Origin: Artemisia argyi | Lineage: Eukaryota; Streptophyta; Magnoliopsida; Asterales; Asteraceae | Reading direction: 5' to 3' | Length of the DNA: 64,000 bases | Assembly (NCBI GenBank): GCA_030686995.1 | Contig: CM060709.1 | Span: forward strand, 20,365,360-20,429,359 | Shown: piece by piece, positions 37,837-49,665 of the stretch | Position numbering within the stretch: the stretch's first letter is position 1 | How the letters are laid out: each line of letters begins with the position of its first letter | Translations under genes and position numbers: made by a program | The notes under the pieces: model-generated | What the model was told of the DNA's origin: nothing | Database searches by the model: none | What the model saw: only the letters and a program-made list of their open reading frames with translations

Positions 37837-40800
37837 TGTAACACCCCCAAAATACCGCAGCGGAAGACTGTGTCATAGGGATGCTACTTCAGGGCACAAA
37901 GTACAAGATATAGAAAACGAACTCTAAATGAGACGTTTTTGAAAAGTTACCATTCGAATAGATAAAAGTCATAGTTTACAAAGCAAAGATCCCAAAGTAG
38001 AATGATACATAAGTTTTTAAAGTGTATCGAATGGTAAACGATAAAAGTGAAAGTCTCCAAAAGCATGCCCTAAGACTCTCAGCTCCACACACCTGCTATC
38101 GCCTTTCTAACCTGAGATAAACATGCTTAAAAGTGTCAACACAAAGGTTGGTGAGTTCATAGAGTTTGCCTTAATACAGTTGAAAAGCCTATAAGGAATG
38201 TTCACCCAGCAAAGGCATCGTAAATCCACTCAGTTGCAAGTCCCGTCATAAGAGACTTGTAACCTGTGTGTTCACAACCCACTGCTATAATATAATATGA
38301 TTAAGATATGTATAAGTTCATAACAACAGTTAAGCAATTAGTAGTGAGTCTACACTTCATCTCCGAAGACCTCACCTAAGTATGTATACTTCCATGGTTG
38401 TGCCCAGAAACTTAATCTGGGGCCATTGGAAGTATATGTGTCTCCATGGTAGTGCCCAGAACTAAATCTGGGGCCATTGGAAGTATGTATGTATGTATCC
38501 ATCACAGTTTAGTATAACACAGTTAAGTATAACACAATCACGTATGTATGATATCAAGTATAATGTAATCAAGTATAATGTTTCCCAAGTATAAATGTTA
38601 TGTGAATCTGTAGAAGTAAGCAAGTAGTAGCATGTATCTCCCCCAAAGAGTTGATAAAACAATTAAAAGAGTAGGGGCTATGACTCACCTGATGCAACAG
38701 CTACAATGACAAAAGTGTATACACAGAAATGAGGTTCGATCTTTAACCGCAACCTAATATGAATGATGAATGATCTCATTTAGATCACCAAATGATGTTA
38801 TGAATGTCCATGCTCATGTTTCTATACCACTCTAGTCTTTGGAAAAACACTTGTGTTGTCAAAAATATATAATCCAAGAATTTGGAAAAATATTGCTATT
38901 AGAAAATATAATAAGCTAGTTGTAATATATATATACTTATATATATATATCGTATGTTTCCATGTTAGTGTTGAAATACTCGGGTTGTAATCCTTGAAAT
39001 GATGAAAATATACTCGTAATAACTAATACTACATTAGTTATAAAGCTTGGTACTTAATATTACGTCTAGCTCATAAAAGTACTTCGTAGTTTTTGTGTCA
39101 CTTTTATATAAAAGCTGTCAATTATAAAATGGTTTTAGCCGATATTCAAACGTGAATATCTTTGTCGTTACTTGTCCGTTTTACTTGTTCTTTATGTCCA
39201 CGGTTAGGTCTTAGTATGTAGTAATATATTTTGGAAAGTTCGGCTCCTCCGGGTTACGTCTAAAGTCTCTTTTTGTCCAATGAAAAACGTCCAACAGCAA
39301 ACATTTTCAGAAAAATACTTTTCGTCTACAATCTTGCAAAAATCATAACTTCTTCGTTATTAACTCTTTTTAATCCGTTCTTTCGCCTACGGATTCGTTT
39401 TTGAAAGTATTTTCTAAAAATTTTGCCAAAGTTTCCTTGGTGTTTACTGATTTTCCAGAAAATAACAAAATGGGACAGCATGTCTAAAATATGTTCCAAA
39501 TCAAGTTTTCAAGGTTTATAACTAATTTCTACCATCACCAAACCTCTTGTAATCACCACATAGCTAGTCTAATCCTACCATACACCTTCTTAGGGTGCCA
39601 TGGACTCCTAACCAAGTTATTATAGCAAGGGGATTCATAAATAAAAAATTAGGGTTTCTATGTTCCATTTTAGACAAAATAAATGGTGGTATAGCTAGTT
39701 GTACATGGTTTTTAGCATGATACTTATGAAATACATGTAAAAATAAGATGATCCATGAAAAAATAAAGTTGATTACTTACTTGACAAAATGAGATGATTA
39801 TAGGATGATTATGCTTGATGTTCTTGTGTTTTTGTTGCTTGATTCTTGATTAGGCATGTAAAATGAACAAGTTTAGTGTTATAGCTTTTCAAAAACCATG
39901 GATGGATCTTGGAGAAGGTTTTGGGTCGTGGGTTTGCTAGAGAGAAAGGAAAAGATGAGATGAAAATTGATCTTAGCTCAAAAGGTGTGTTATGATTCTA
40001 GTAATTTGGTAAAGTATGGTTTTTAGAGTTTATTAGTATAAAATGGGCAAGTTAATGCCCAAGGTTAAAAGGGTGGTCTTGGGGCCGGTTTTTCAAGGGT
40101 GAAGGGGGGGGGGGGGTAGGGTACTTGTGATTTAATTAGAAAACCTAGTGTATCGTTAAGTGTTATTACGTGTTATTCGTTAAAATCGGGTACCGGGTTT
40201 AATAGCAATAAACGTTCACAAAGTTAACCGGGATGAAAATAATGTTATAATAATGTTAAAAACATATTAAAAATATGTTGGGTACATTTACTGAGTGATC
40301 GGGTGATTATTGTTTAGTTTTCACGAAAACCGTCGTTATATTCATACGCGTACGTTATAAATAAAATAAATTTCCAAAATACTGAGTAACTGAATGTTAT
40401 AACTTTTATGATGTTAAAATGGATATAAAAATATGTCGGGACCATTGTGGGAATATTTAGATATATTCGTCGTGTATAAACCGGGTGTTAACGTTTACTA
40501 TAATTACTTATACGTAAAAACGTTAAATGTACTGAATATAGAAATTTGAAAATCCTGAGAGTGGTATAACATGAAAATGCTGTTATGATGATATGCAGAC
40601 TATCTCCAGTCCGTATGCAGTGTTCTCAACACTAATGAAATGAATTCGCACCTAAACCAATCCGGTTACGCGAATTTGAATACCCGTAAACTAAATTTAC
40701 GATGAAATGAGTAATGCAAGTGAATAGTGAAAACTTTTCCGGAAATGAATAGTGTTTAGTGAATAGTAAATTTCCCAAATGTTTCTCAGAATATCAAAAT

Positions 40801-40922
40801 GACCTCGAAAATGATGAATAGTAAAACGATGAATAGTGTTTTGATGAATAGTGATTTATGAATAGTGTTTTTCCAAAGTTCCCGAAATGACCTGAAATGA
40901 CCTGAAATGATGAGTTGTGACA
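37837..40922 (-). mobile_element. 5' LTR of element D (3,086 bp)
   Basis: It is nearly identical to 32486-35572 (offset 5,351 at the left end). Its right end abuts the B gag at the duplication GTCAC. Confidence 0.9.
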
Positions 40923-41537
40923 GTCACTATTGTTTCCTGATGTCTTGGCGTGAACTATGAGTTCCTTTGCTTCGATCGCCATTTTGATAGCTTCAGACAT
41001 GGTATCGGGTTCCCATGCGATGACCAACATACGAATTCCATTTGAGAGTCCCCCGATGTACCTTTCAAGTTTCTTGCTTTCTGGTTCATCCATTGCAGAA
41101 CCTAGTCGTGTTAATTCATAAAAATGAGTAGTGTACTCGTCAACATCATTTCCTACCATGGTAAAGTTTAGTGTTTCCTGTTCCTTTGCTCGTAATTCAT
41201 TTCCTACACAAAATGTTATACCCATCATCCTTCTTAGTTTCTCCCATGAGTGTGAGTAGGCAGCATCAACTCCCACCATCTTAATATGTTTGGTCCACCA
41301 TTCCTGGGCATGATCCTGAAAAGTGCATGTGGCGAACTTAACCTTGTCTTCCTTACGACAGTCGCCACATTGAAATATTGTTTCTATTTCTTCGAACCAT
41401 TTGAGAAATTCCTTTGTGTCTCTAGTTCCGCTAAAGGAGGGAGGATTACACCCCATAAATTCCATGTGAGTAAGTTCCTTAGTGAGGGCGGTGGCTATGT
41501 TCTTGGCAATGACTTGTCCAACAGCAGCTTGTGTCAT
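40923..41537 (-). pseudogene. gag: Element B gag, N-terminal part
   Basis: It starts MTQAAVGQVIAKNIATAL at 41537 and covers the capsid region (GTRDTKEFLKWFEEIE, QEWWTKHIKMVG, EYTTHFYELTRLG). It runs open to SGNNSD, where element D is inserted. Downstream codons in the open frame belong to the D LTR. The start resembles element A (MTQAAIRKL follows its first ATG by 14 codons). Without D the gag appears to have been readable through to the zinc knuckles at 32127. Confidence 0.8.
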
Positions 41538-42216
41538 GCCTGGAGTGGTTTGCTTAAATCTCTCTTCATCAAATCATAAGAGACCATGAGGATATATAGT
41601 AAATCAAAGTCATCATATTCACAACACATGAATATAATACATGAAAATTTCGGCCTACGTGAACCGATATCACAAATAGCACAACCATTTCTTACATAGT
41701 AGAGTCACACTTGATATATTTGTTTGTACAACAATCAAAAGACAACAAGTTCTTTAGACTATGTCCCACACTTTCTGTGGCTAGGATAATAGTAAAAGCT
41801 AGTGAGGATATAAGTCTGGTCTAGGGACTTCCTGGTGTCCCTTTGTGTGAAATCAGGTTTGTGGCATCATAAGGTCGAGATAGTCCTGAAGTGGTGTCTG
41901 AAGTTGTGCATCGATCAAATCTTAGATAATGTAGGTTCTGAACCATTCCTGAAGAATCTGCGGATGTTTCTGTTGAGTCCGTGATATTGGTATTATCTAC
42001 TAGGTGTTATCTAGTTCATGGCAAGTGGGAATGGAAAAGGAAAATGACAATGGTGGTACTAGTGAATGGAATACTACCCTCTTTCGCGCTACCTCGCGAC
42101 ATCCAAAAGGTAAAACTAAAGTACGCACTATGGGACGACCAATAGTGTAATAAGTAACTCATGGTGGTGGTAGTACCTGAGTAGTGAGTGATCTACTAGT
42201 GATGGAAAGAAACATA
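41538..42216. other. Element B leader between extra ORF and gag
   Basis: Non-coding. The stretch near 41600-41690 is the complement of the element A leader around 10000-10065 (shared CGGCCTACGTGAACCGATAT-type words), without the AT array and without the 21-bp minisatellite. Confidence 0.6.
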
Positions 42217-42450
42217 CTATCTTCCTTGCAATAAACAACCTAATAAGTCCATTAAGATTAAGTCTGAATACTCTACCAAAAGGCATTCTATGTATGGGCT
42301 GAATGATAGGAAAACCCTGTTTCTATGGCAAATCAATAGTGCTAATGGTGGTGTAAGTGCATCTGGTGGTATAATGGTAGTGGAAGATGACAAGGCATCT
42401 TCAATGTCGGAATCCGATAAAAGAATGTCAGGGTGAGTATCTGAAGACAT
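42217..42450 (-). pseudogene. Element B extra ORF before gag, truncated
   Basis: From the ATG at 42450 the product starts MSSDTHPDILLSDSDIED and is clearly related to the start of the element A leader ORF (MSSD...SDSDVEG). It stops after 78 codons, probably through frameshift, whereas in A about 330 codons can be followed. Retention of this acidic start in two lineages suggests that it was a real protein. Function unknown. Confidence 0.55.
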
Positions 42451-42604
42451 GTCACTTGTGAACCAGGTCAGTAAAATGATTATGCACAGGGTATGCATGA
42501 AACAACATGTATCATGATTATGCACTTATGATGAAATGATGAGATGCTATGATGATGCGGTTATAGTCTAGGGTCCAAGATACATCCAAGTTCGCTATAA
42601 CCTT

Positions 42605-42618
42605 AGCTCTGATGCCAA
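42605..42618 (-). promoter_or_regulatory. Primer-binding site of element B
   Basis: The minus strand reads TGGCATCAGAGCT, a slightly changed initiator-Met primer site, three bases from the LTR end. Confidence 0.8.
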
Positions 42619-42620
42619 TC

Positions 42621-43621
42621 TGTCACACCCCCAATTTACCTGACTTGCAGCGGAATGGAATACCTGGGGGTGTCTGTCATAGCATCACAGTTACGGTTAC
42701 ATTGAACGACCTAAAGTGTCGTTTGGAAAATACTTCATTTGATCATTGAAATAATCCAGAGTTTACAATATGAGGTCCCCAAAAGGTGTTGCATTTTTAT
42801 GAAAAACATGTCATACTAGATCAAACGTTTACATAAGTGCATGAAATAATGGTGAGACGCGTCGACTTCGCGACTCCATAAAGGTCCAAATGCATGTCAC
42901 ATGAGCTACCTTAATAACCTGAAATACATTGCTAAAACGTCAACACGAATGTTGGTGAATTCCATAGGTTTATAAAATGTAATGTTGTACGGCCACCACA
43001 AGTAAAGTGCAAGATAAAAGTCAAGTAAAATAGTACAAAAGACCTTAAGCTCATGACCCCATGACTGATGAAATTATATGCCCCTCCCGAATGTTTTACC
43101 AGAACACTCCCAAAATGTCAAAATGAAATCCATCCGCTTACTATTGGTAATAACTACCACGGATGGAGGCGTCACCCTCGATAGATCTATCCACTCACTC
43201 TCGCTTAATCGGCAAATTAACGGTCCATGATAATAAATAGGGGACTTTAATAGGTTGGTAAGGCAAGTTAAGCAATGTACATATGTTTTGGTACTTGGGC
43301 TCGTACTAAAATGATTGATGCAATGTATTCCCCCGTGGGATTTGAAATCAAAATATTGTATTGAAAACGGGGCTATGAAAACTCACCTGATATGATGGTA
43401 CCATGAACATGTAATGAGCTGAAAAACATGGCGCGCACACTAGGCGCAGCCTAATATGAATGATGAACGATCTACTTTAGATCATGAAATGATGTTATGA
43501 ATGTCCATGCACATGTTTTCTATACCACTCTACTCTTTGAAAAAATACTTGTTGTTATCAAAAATATACATTTTCCAAGACTTAGGAAAATAAGGCAACT
43601 AGAAAAATAAAACTAGTTGAA

Positions 43622-43701
<80 letters not shown>

Positions 43702-45676
43702 CGTATGTATCAATGTTAGTGTTGAAATCCTCGGTTTGAAATCCTTGATATAACACCTTGTAGTGATAAAAATATACTTGTAATCACTAATACTTCATTA
43801 GTTATGAATTTGGGTACTTGGTATTATTTCTAGAAATCTAGAGTTACTACGTAGTTTTAGTGTTATTATTTTACCAAAAGCTGTCAAAACAATATAAGTT
43901 TTGCCGATATTGAAACGTGAATATCTTTGTCGTTATAAGTCCGTTTTACTTGTTCTTTATATCCACGGTTACGTCTTGGTATGTAGTAATATATTTTGGA
44001 AAGCTTGGCTCCTCCGGGTTACGTCTAAAGCCTCTTTTTGTCCAACGAAAAACGTCCAATAGCATGTATTTTTCAGAAAATATACTTTTCGTCAATAAAC
44101 TTGCAAGAATCATAAATTCGTCGTTATAAACTCTTTTTAATCCGTTCTTTCGCCTACGGATTCGTTTTTGAAAGTATTTTCTAAAATTTTTGCCTAAGTT
44201 TCCTTTATGTTTACTGATTTTCGTGGATTTACAAAATTGGGACAGAATGTATAAATACTTGTTACAAATCCATTTTTCATGTTCAAAACTAGTTTCTACT
44301 TCAACCAAATCTCTTGCAAACACCACAAAGCTATACTAATCCTACCATACACCTTCTTAGGGTGCCATGGGTTCCTAATCACTATTAATCATGTCAATTT
44401 AATAAAGGAACACCTAAATCAAAATCTAGGGTTTGTATGTTCAAAAAGTTAACAAAAAAATGTGGTATAGCTAACTTGTACATGAAATTAAGCATGAAAA
44501 CTATAAGATACAAGTATTAATTTCATGAAATCATGAAAATAAATTTGATAACTGACTTTGAAATAATAGGTGATTAGATGATGAGAAATCTTGTGTTACT
44601 TGTGTTTTTGTTGTAAGATTTTTGATTAGAATGACAAAAGGAACAACTTTGTAGCTTTGAATCTTGAAAAATAATCACTTGATCATGGATATTGGGTTTG
44701 GGTCGTGGGTTTTGGGGAAGAGATGAGAAAAATGAGTTTTTTATTTTATGATCCAAGTATAATTTTGAGAAAGGTGTTTATAGATATTTACTTGTAAGGT
44801 TATATTGTATTATATGTTCACCTTAAGGCATGAGATTAGAAATAATACTTGTTGTATTTAGGGGTGGTCTTGTGGCCGGTTTTCAATGTATAAAAGAGTA
44901 GCAAAGTCGGTTTTGGTAACTTAGGAAATGTAATGTAATATTAGTTGTAGTTTGGTGTAAGTATTAGTTATAATCGGGTACTGGGTTTGCTAGAAATAAA
45001 TATTAACGAAGTTAACCGGGACTTAATAAAGTCATAAAAAATGTTAAAAATATGGTGGGTAAAATTACTGAGTGTTCGGGTGATTATTGTTTACTTTTCA
45101 CGAAAACCGTCGTAATATTTATAAACTTACGTTATAAATAAAATAAATTTCCAAAATACTGGGTAAATGAATATTATAAATTTTATGATGATATAATGGA
45201 TATAAAAATATGTCGGGACCATTGTGGGAATATTTAAATATATTCATCGTGTTTATTAACCGTGTGTTAACGTTTATTTATAAATAATTATACGTAAACG
45301 TTAAATATATCAAATATATAAATTTGAAAATCTTAAGAGTGGTATAACATGAAAATGCTGTTATGATGATATGCAGACTGTCTCTAGTCCGTATGCAGCG
45401 TCCTTACTGATAATGAAATGAATTCGCACCTAAACCATTACGGTTACGCGAATTTTAATACCCGTAAACTAAATTTACGATGAAATGAGTAATGCAAGTG
45501 AATAGTGAAAACTTTTCCGGCAATGAATAGTGTTCAGTGAATAGTAAAATTCTCAAATGTTTCTCAAAATATCAAATTGACCTCGAAAATGATGAATAGT
45601 AAAACGATTAATAGTGTTTTGATGAATAGTGTTTTCCCAAAGTTTGGGAAATGACCTAAAATGGTGAGTCGTGACA
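42621..45676 (-). mobile_element. 5' LTR of element B (3,056 bp)
   Basis: On the + strand it runs from TGTCACACCCCC to GTCGTGACA, then the duplication TCATG. It contains the 75-bp (TA)n array at 43625-43699. The 126-codon frame at 43946-44326 lies across a conserved LTR block and is not considered a gene. Confidence 0.9.
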
Positions 45677-45884
45677 TCATGTGTGCAACTTCACAAACAT
45701 GATAATCATCATCAACACCTTGAGGAATAACTGGAGATTGGGTTACTAGAGAATTTTGAGTTATACTTCTAGACTGTGCATCTTGATCAATCATCATTTA
45801 TTGAAGCTTGGAAGTAATCATCAAACATAAATCCCAGTCATCCTTAGTTAATGGAACATTAAGTGTTGGAGGAGAGTCGTATGA

Positions 45885-46160
45885 CCATTCTTCAAGCATC
45901 AATCAACATGTGGTATATTCACCCTTCTCCCCCTCAAAATTGCAAGCGAGGTTTGCCATTTTTGATTGAGCAAGTGAATAAGAATACAATCAATCATGTA
46001 TTTTATTCACACTTCTCCCCCTCAAAAATTGCATACAAGGTTGCCATTTTTGATTGAGCATGTGAATAAGAATACACTCAATCATGTAGTTTATTCACCC
46101 TTCTCCCCCTCAAAAATTGCATACGAAGTTTGCCATTTTTGAATGAGTAAGTGAATATGA
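45885..46160 (-). repeat. 88-bp tandem array, each unit with a purine tract
   Basis: TTCTCCCCCTCAAAA (minus strand TTTTGAGGGGGAGAA) recurs at 45925, 46013 and 46101, exactly 88 bases apart, within units that also share TTGCCATTTTTGA and a TTATTCAC word. Multiple polypurine tracts are a known trait of Sireviruses. Confidence 0.85.
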
Positions 46161-46445
46161 ATTCAAGCAAAGATGAGTAGATCCACTTGATGACTGAACG
46201 AACATAGAGGAAGCATGAACCGTTTTGTTGAGAATGGTCAAAACTAAGAAGATTTCTCTTCTTCCGAAGATAAGGCGCACTGAATCGTACACCTTTCTTT
46301 TCTTTGATGAACGTGGCCTGAAGTGTTATCAGCAGATGCCATAATGTTACATTGAGGATCGAGGCTTGAACTGATGTGAACAGACGTCATAGTCGTTGAA
46401 GAGCGAGGCTTGAACTGATTTGTTCAAATATCATCGTCATGTTCA

Positions 46446-48980
46446 TCAAAGTTGAGCTTCTTTAACCCCTGATTGATGAGATATCACTCTTTTTGGCAGC
46501 CAAACTCTGAGTCTTTCCTTAATCGTGTTGAGCGATGTACCTGCACTTAAGTAAAGACTACTTGCACTGACATTGAGAGTTTGTTTGCATTTATATGGGT
46601 TATTGATATCAACATATATACCATTTAGGGTTCCAATGTCAACCTTGGCTTTGCAATTAGTGAACATCTTTCTCGTAGGTATCCATCTAAGACCAACAAT
46701 CTTAAAAATTCTACCCGTCAGTATCCACCTAAGGCAAGATCTAGGAGTGTTTGGTTTCTCATGGAAAGTGGAAGTCTTGTTGAGAGAAGACCTTTGACCT
46801 ATAGCAATCTGCCTACCAGGCTTTTGAGTATAATTCTTTGGTTCTACGGTCTTGTTGTAGTTTCTAGTCTTGGATGGTTGAACCTTATCACGAGTATTCA
46901 CATCCTTCAAGAATTTTGTCATACAATCATCATGATTAGCATTAAAAGTACATTTCTGATAGGTTGAGCAAACTGATCGTTTGGATTCAGTAAGAGATCT
47001 AGAATCCTTAGAGTGAATTGCTACGGGAATTGCTTTAATCGATGTGCAACTACTCTTTGAAACTAGACAATTCCTATTTGTTTGTTGAGCGCTCGCAGGT
47101 TTTGGTTTGCTGCTACTGGTCGTGTTCTGCAATAAGCTAGAAGGCATCCTATGAGGTCGTGAACCTAAGATTCCATCCTTTTGAAGTAGTGCCCTTTTCC
47201 TAGCCTTTTCAAGATCATAGTTCTTGTACAATTCATTTATATCATAAAAGTTTTGAGTTTTAACACTCGGTATTGACACTGTTTTCAAACTTATCCTAGA
47301 AGAGTTAGGTGTAGGTGTAGCTACTTGTTGAGCTTTAACATACCCAGAGGCAATTTTCTTAGGCAAATTATGTGAAGTGACTGGTTTTTTCAAAACTTGT
47401 TTCGCATCAACTTGGGAGGCAAACCGTCTTCTTGAAAATTTTGGTCATTCAGATCTAACCGCATTCGGTTGACTAACAACAGAATGGTTTCTACTTGATT
47501 GTAAAACTGGTTTCCCCAAGATTGATGGTTTTGCAAACTTAGTGTTTACACTGTGTCCTGTTAATTTTCTTACCTCATTTCTTAATGCAGCAGTTGTAAA
47601 ACCCTTTTCCTGACTATGAGCTTTGAATTTATCATTTTTAACCATCAAAGATGTTGTTTGTTCTAAAGTCTTAGTACTAGTTTCTTTGATAGAGTCTCTT
47701 GGGTCAATGTGATGCCTTTTCAAAGACTCATTTTCCTTAAGTAATCTAGCCACATAAAGTTCCAATTCGATGTTTCTTGATTTAACAACATCGATGTCAT
47801 GTTTAGCTTTGACTATATTACTTTTCTCATTGAGGACAGAAATATGCTTTTTCAAATTGTTGATTGTCGAGTTTTTGTCTTGAAGCTGAGCTTTCAAAGT
47901 GTTAATTTCAAAAAATTCACGGAACTCAGGGAATTCCGGATTTTTACATGGTTGGTTAGTTTGAAAACTTTCTTCCTTTTGTTGCATTGCGATTTCAAGG
48001 GAAATACAATGTTTTTAAAGTTGTAAAAATCTGTTAGAAAGTTCATTAAAAACTTCTTTATCAACCATATCATTTGATTTAAACATCTCAGCCGTAAACA
48101 AAGAACTTGACTCATCATCATGTTCAGCATCCTGATCACTTTCTCCCCCTTTATGACTCATATTTGTTGAATTAGAGATAGTATTGCTATCAGTCTTTTC
48201 CAACAAATTTGTGTCATAACTGGGCTTAATATGATCAGTATGTTGCCGTTCATTAGAAAGCACATTATGTTGATCAGTCAAGGGTACCTCAACACATGAC
48301 ACCTGTTCATTTTCTGGTATGATGTCTACATCTACATCTTGTGTAACACGGGTTGCTGAACTGCTGCTTTGGTTAAGCTTCTCTATTTCTGTTCCTCTGC
48401 ATTTAGTGACAACTGATCCAACATTTGATGCTTTACCCGAATCAACATTGATATTTCTTGATTGCACCCGACTTTCATTCATCTTGATGTCACACTTAGG
48501 TTCATCTTGTACTCTCTTTACAATGTACTTCTTGACATTACCCATGAGTTGGAGTAGTGTATCTCGGAACATGTCAACCTCAACTCCCGTGTAATTAGTA
48601 AAATACTTATTAGTCATTTGGTTCTCAGTGATTTGTGAATCAATGAACACTTGAAGTTGGTTGTTGATCACACAAAAGGCAGCCATGGATCTTCCTTCAG
48701 AAAATTTACTTTCGTCAAGTTGTTGTTCAAGTTGGTCTAAATACAGAGTCATTTTGATTATGAAAGTCTGAACATCTTGACCAAAGAGTGATGTGAATGC
48801 ACGTTCGTAAGCGAATGCGCGTTCGTAACCCGTTAGGTATACAGGTCGTTCAAAGAGAACCTTGAGATGTGAGTGAAGAAGTCGAAAACATTCAATGCAC
48901 CTTTCCTTTGCTTTATCGGGCAATTTTTGCGGATAATGAAGTTCTCTCTCAGAAATGACAGAGTCTGAAGTATTAGACAT
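46446..48980 (-). pseudogene. gag: Copia-type gag of element F, two nonsense codons
   Basis: From ATG 48980 (MSNTSDSVISERELHY) to the stop at 46446 there is one reading frame of about 844 codons. It is broken only by TAA at 48015-48017 (after SNRFLQL) and TGA at 47445-47447 (after NAVRSE). The N-terminal half is capsid-like. The middle is a long coiled coil (LKAQLQDKNSTINNLKK). The basic C-terminal part contains a repeated WxPTGR-type motif and ends in RVWLPKRVISHQSG. Similar proteins, often joined to copia pol, are common in Asteraceae as I recall. No protease or RT follows. Confidence 0.75.
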
Positions 48981-49665
48981 GATGTAAACGTGCACGGGAT
49001 TTTATAATTCTATGATTTAAACCGATAAATAGATTCTTTCGAGGGATTTTACAAAATCAAGAAGAAACCGTGAAATGATGCAAGAGGACTTTAGTGATTA
49101 AGTGTGAGATGAAAAACCTTGCAAGGTACAATTAGTTATCTAAGTTAAGTCACAATGCATCAAATCACACCAAGTCAAATCACAATTAGTTAAATTGTGA
49201 GAATCAACTCGCAACATCAGATTGTAATTGGACAAGTTGCAACAACTCAAATTTCAACAGTTCTCAAATCACAGAACTATTCAACTCGCAGCATATAGTC
49301 ACCTCACAACAACTTGATCAAATAGCAGTGAGTTATCAATTCACACTAAGAGTCAACCAACAGTGAGTTATCAACAAGCAGTATGATTTGGTTCGGTTGA
49401 TTCAAATTGTAATGTTGAAAAGTTTGGTCTAAAAACTTAAAACCTCAATAACTTCACTCCGGAGGTGATTTGGGCCTCAAAAAATTCATTTCACAACTTC
49501 GTGGTGAAGCCTCACAATATTCAGCCTGTTCCGGACGTTTGGACAGCTAATTCGCTAAAAACAGAGTTACGGTTCAAAAATTATGACCGTTTGAAGTTTT
49601 GACATAAAAAGTCAAATTTGGTCAACTCGCTGAATGACCAACTCCCTGAATGCCAACTCTCTAGA
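48981..49665 (-). other. Leader of element F
   Basis: Non-coding, rich in short CAA/TCA words (CAAGTCAAATCACAATTAG type) that recur at uneven spacing. The proximal part matches 23831-24200. Confidence 0.5.

Larger units (their letters stand above)
32486..40922 (-). mobile_element. Element D: young gag-only gypsy element
   Basis: It spans 8,437 bp: 3,087-bp LTR, 2,264-bp interior, 3,086-bp LTR, with target duplication GTCAC at 32481-32485 and 40923-40927. By eye the LTRs differ at only one base (C at 32937, T at 38288) and one G in a homopolymer (14 G at 34753, 13 G at 40104). The interior has a primer site, a gag ORF and a purine tract but no protease, RT, RNase H or integrase. This is the layout of terminal-repeat elements with only Gag. 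Movement would need enzymes from a relative. Confidence 0.9.
45677..49665 (-). mobile_element. Copia (Sirevirus-like) element F: gag, leader and 3' tail
   Basis: Right-hand half of the copia material split by element B. On the minus strand the order is leader, long gag, then a tail with a tandem array of purine tracts, with no pol between gag and tail. The 5' LTR is not visible because the gypsy LTR of element E begins at 49666. It was either gag-only or lost pol by deletion. Confidence 0.65.

Noticed and set aside
43946..44326. 126-codon minus-strand ORF
   Set aside because: It lies in a conserved LTR block. The corresponding place in the other B LTR and in A and D does not keep the frame, so it is a chance opening.
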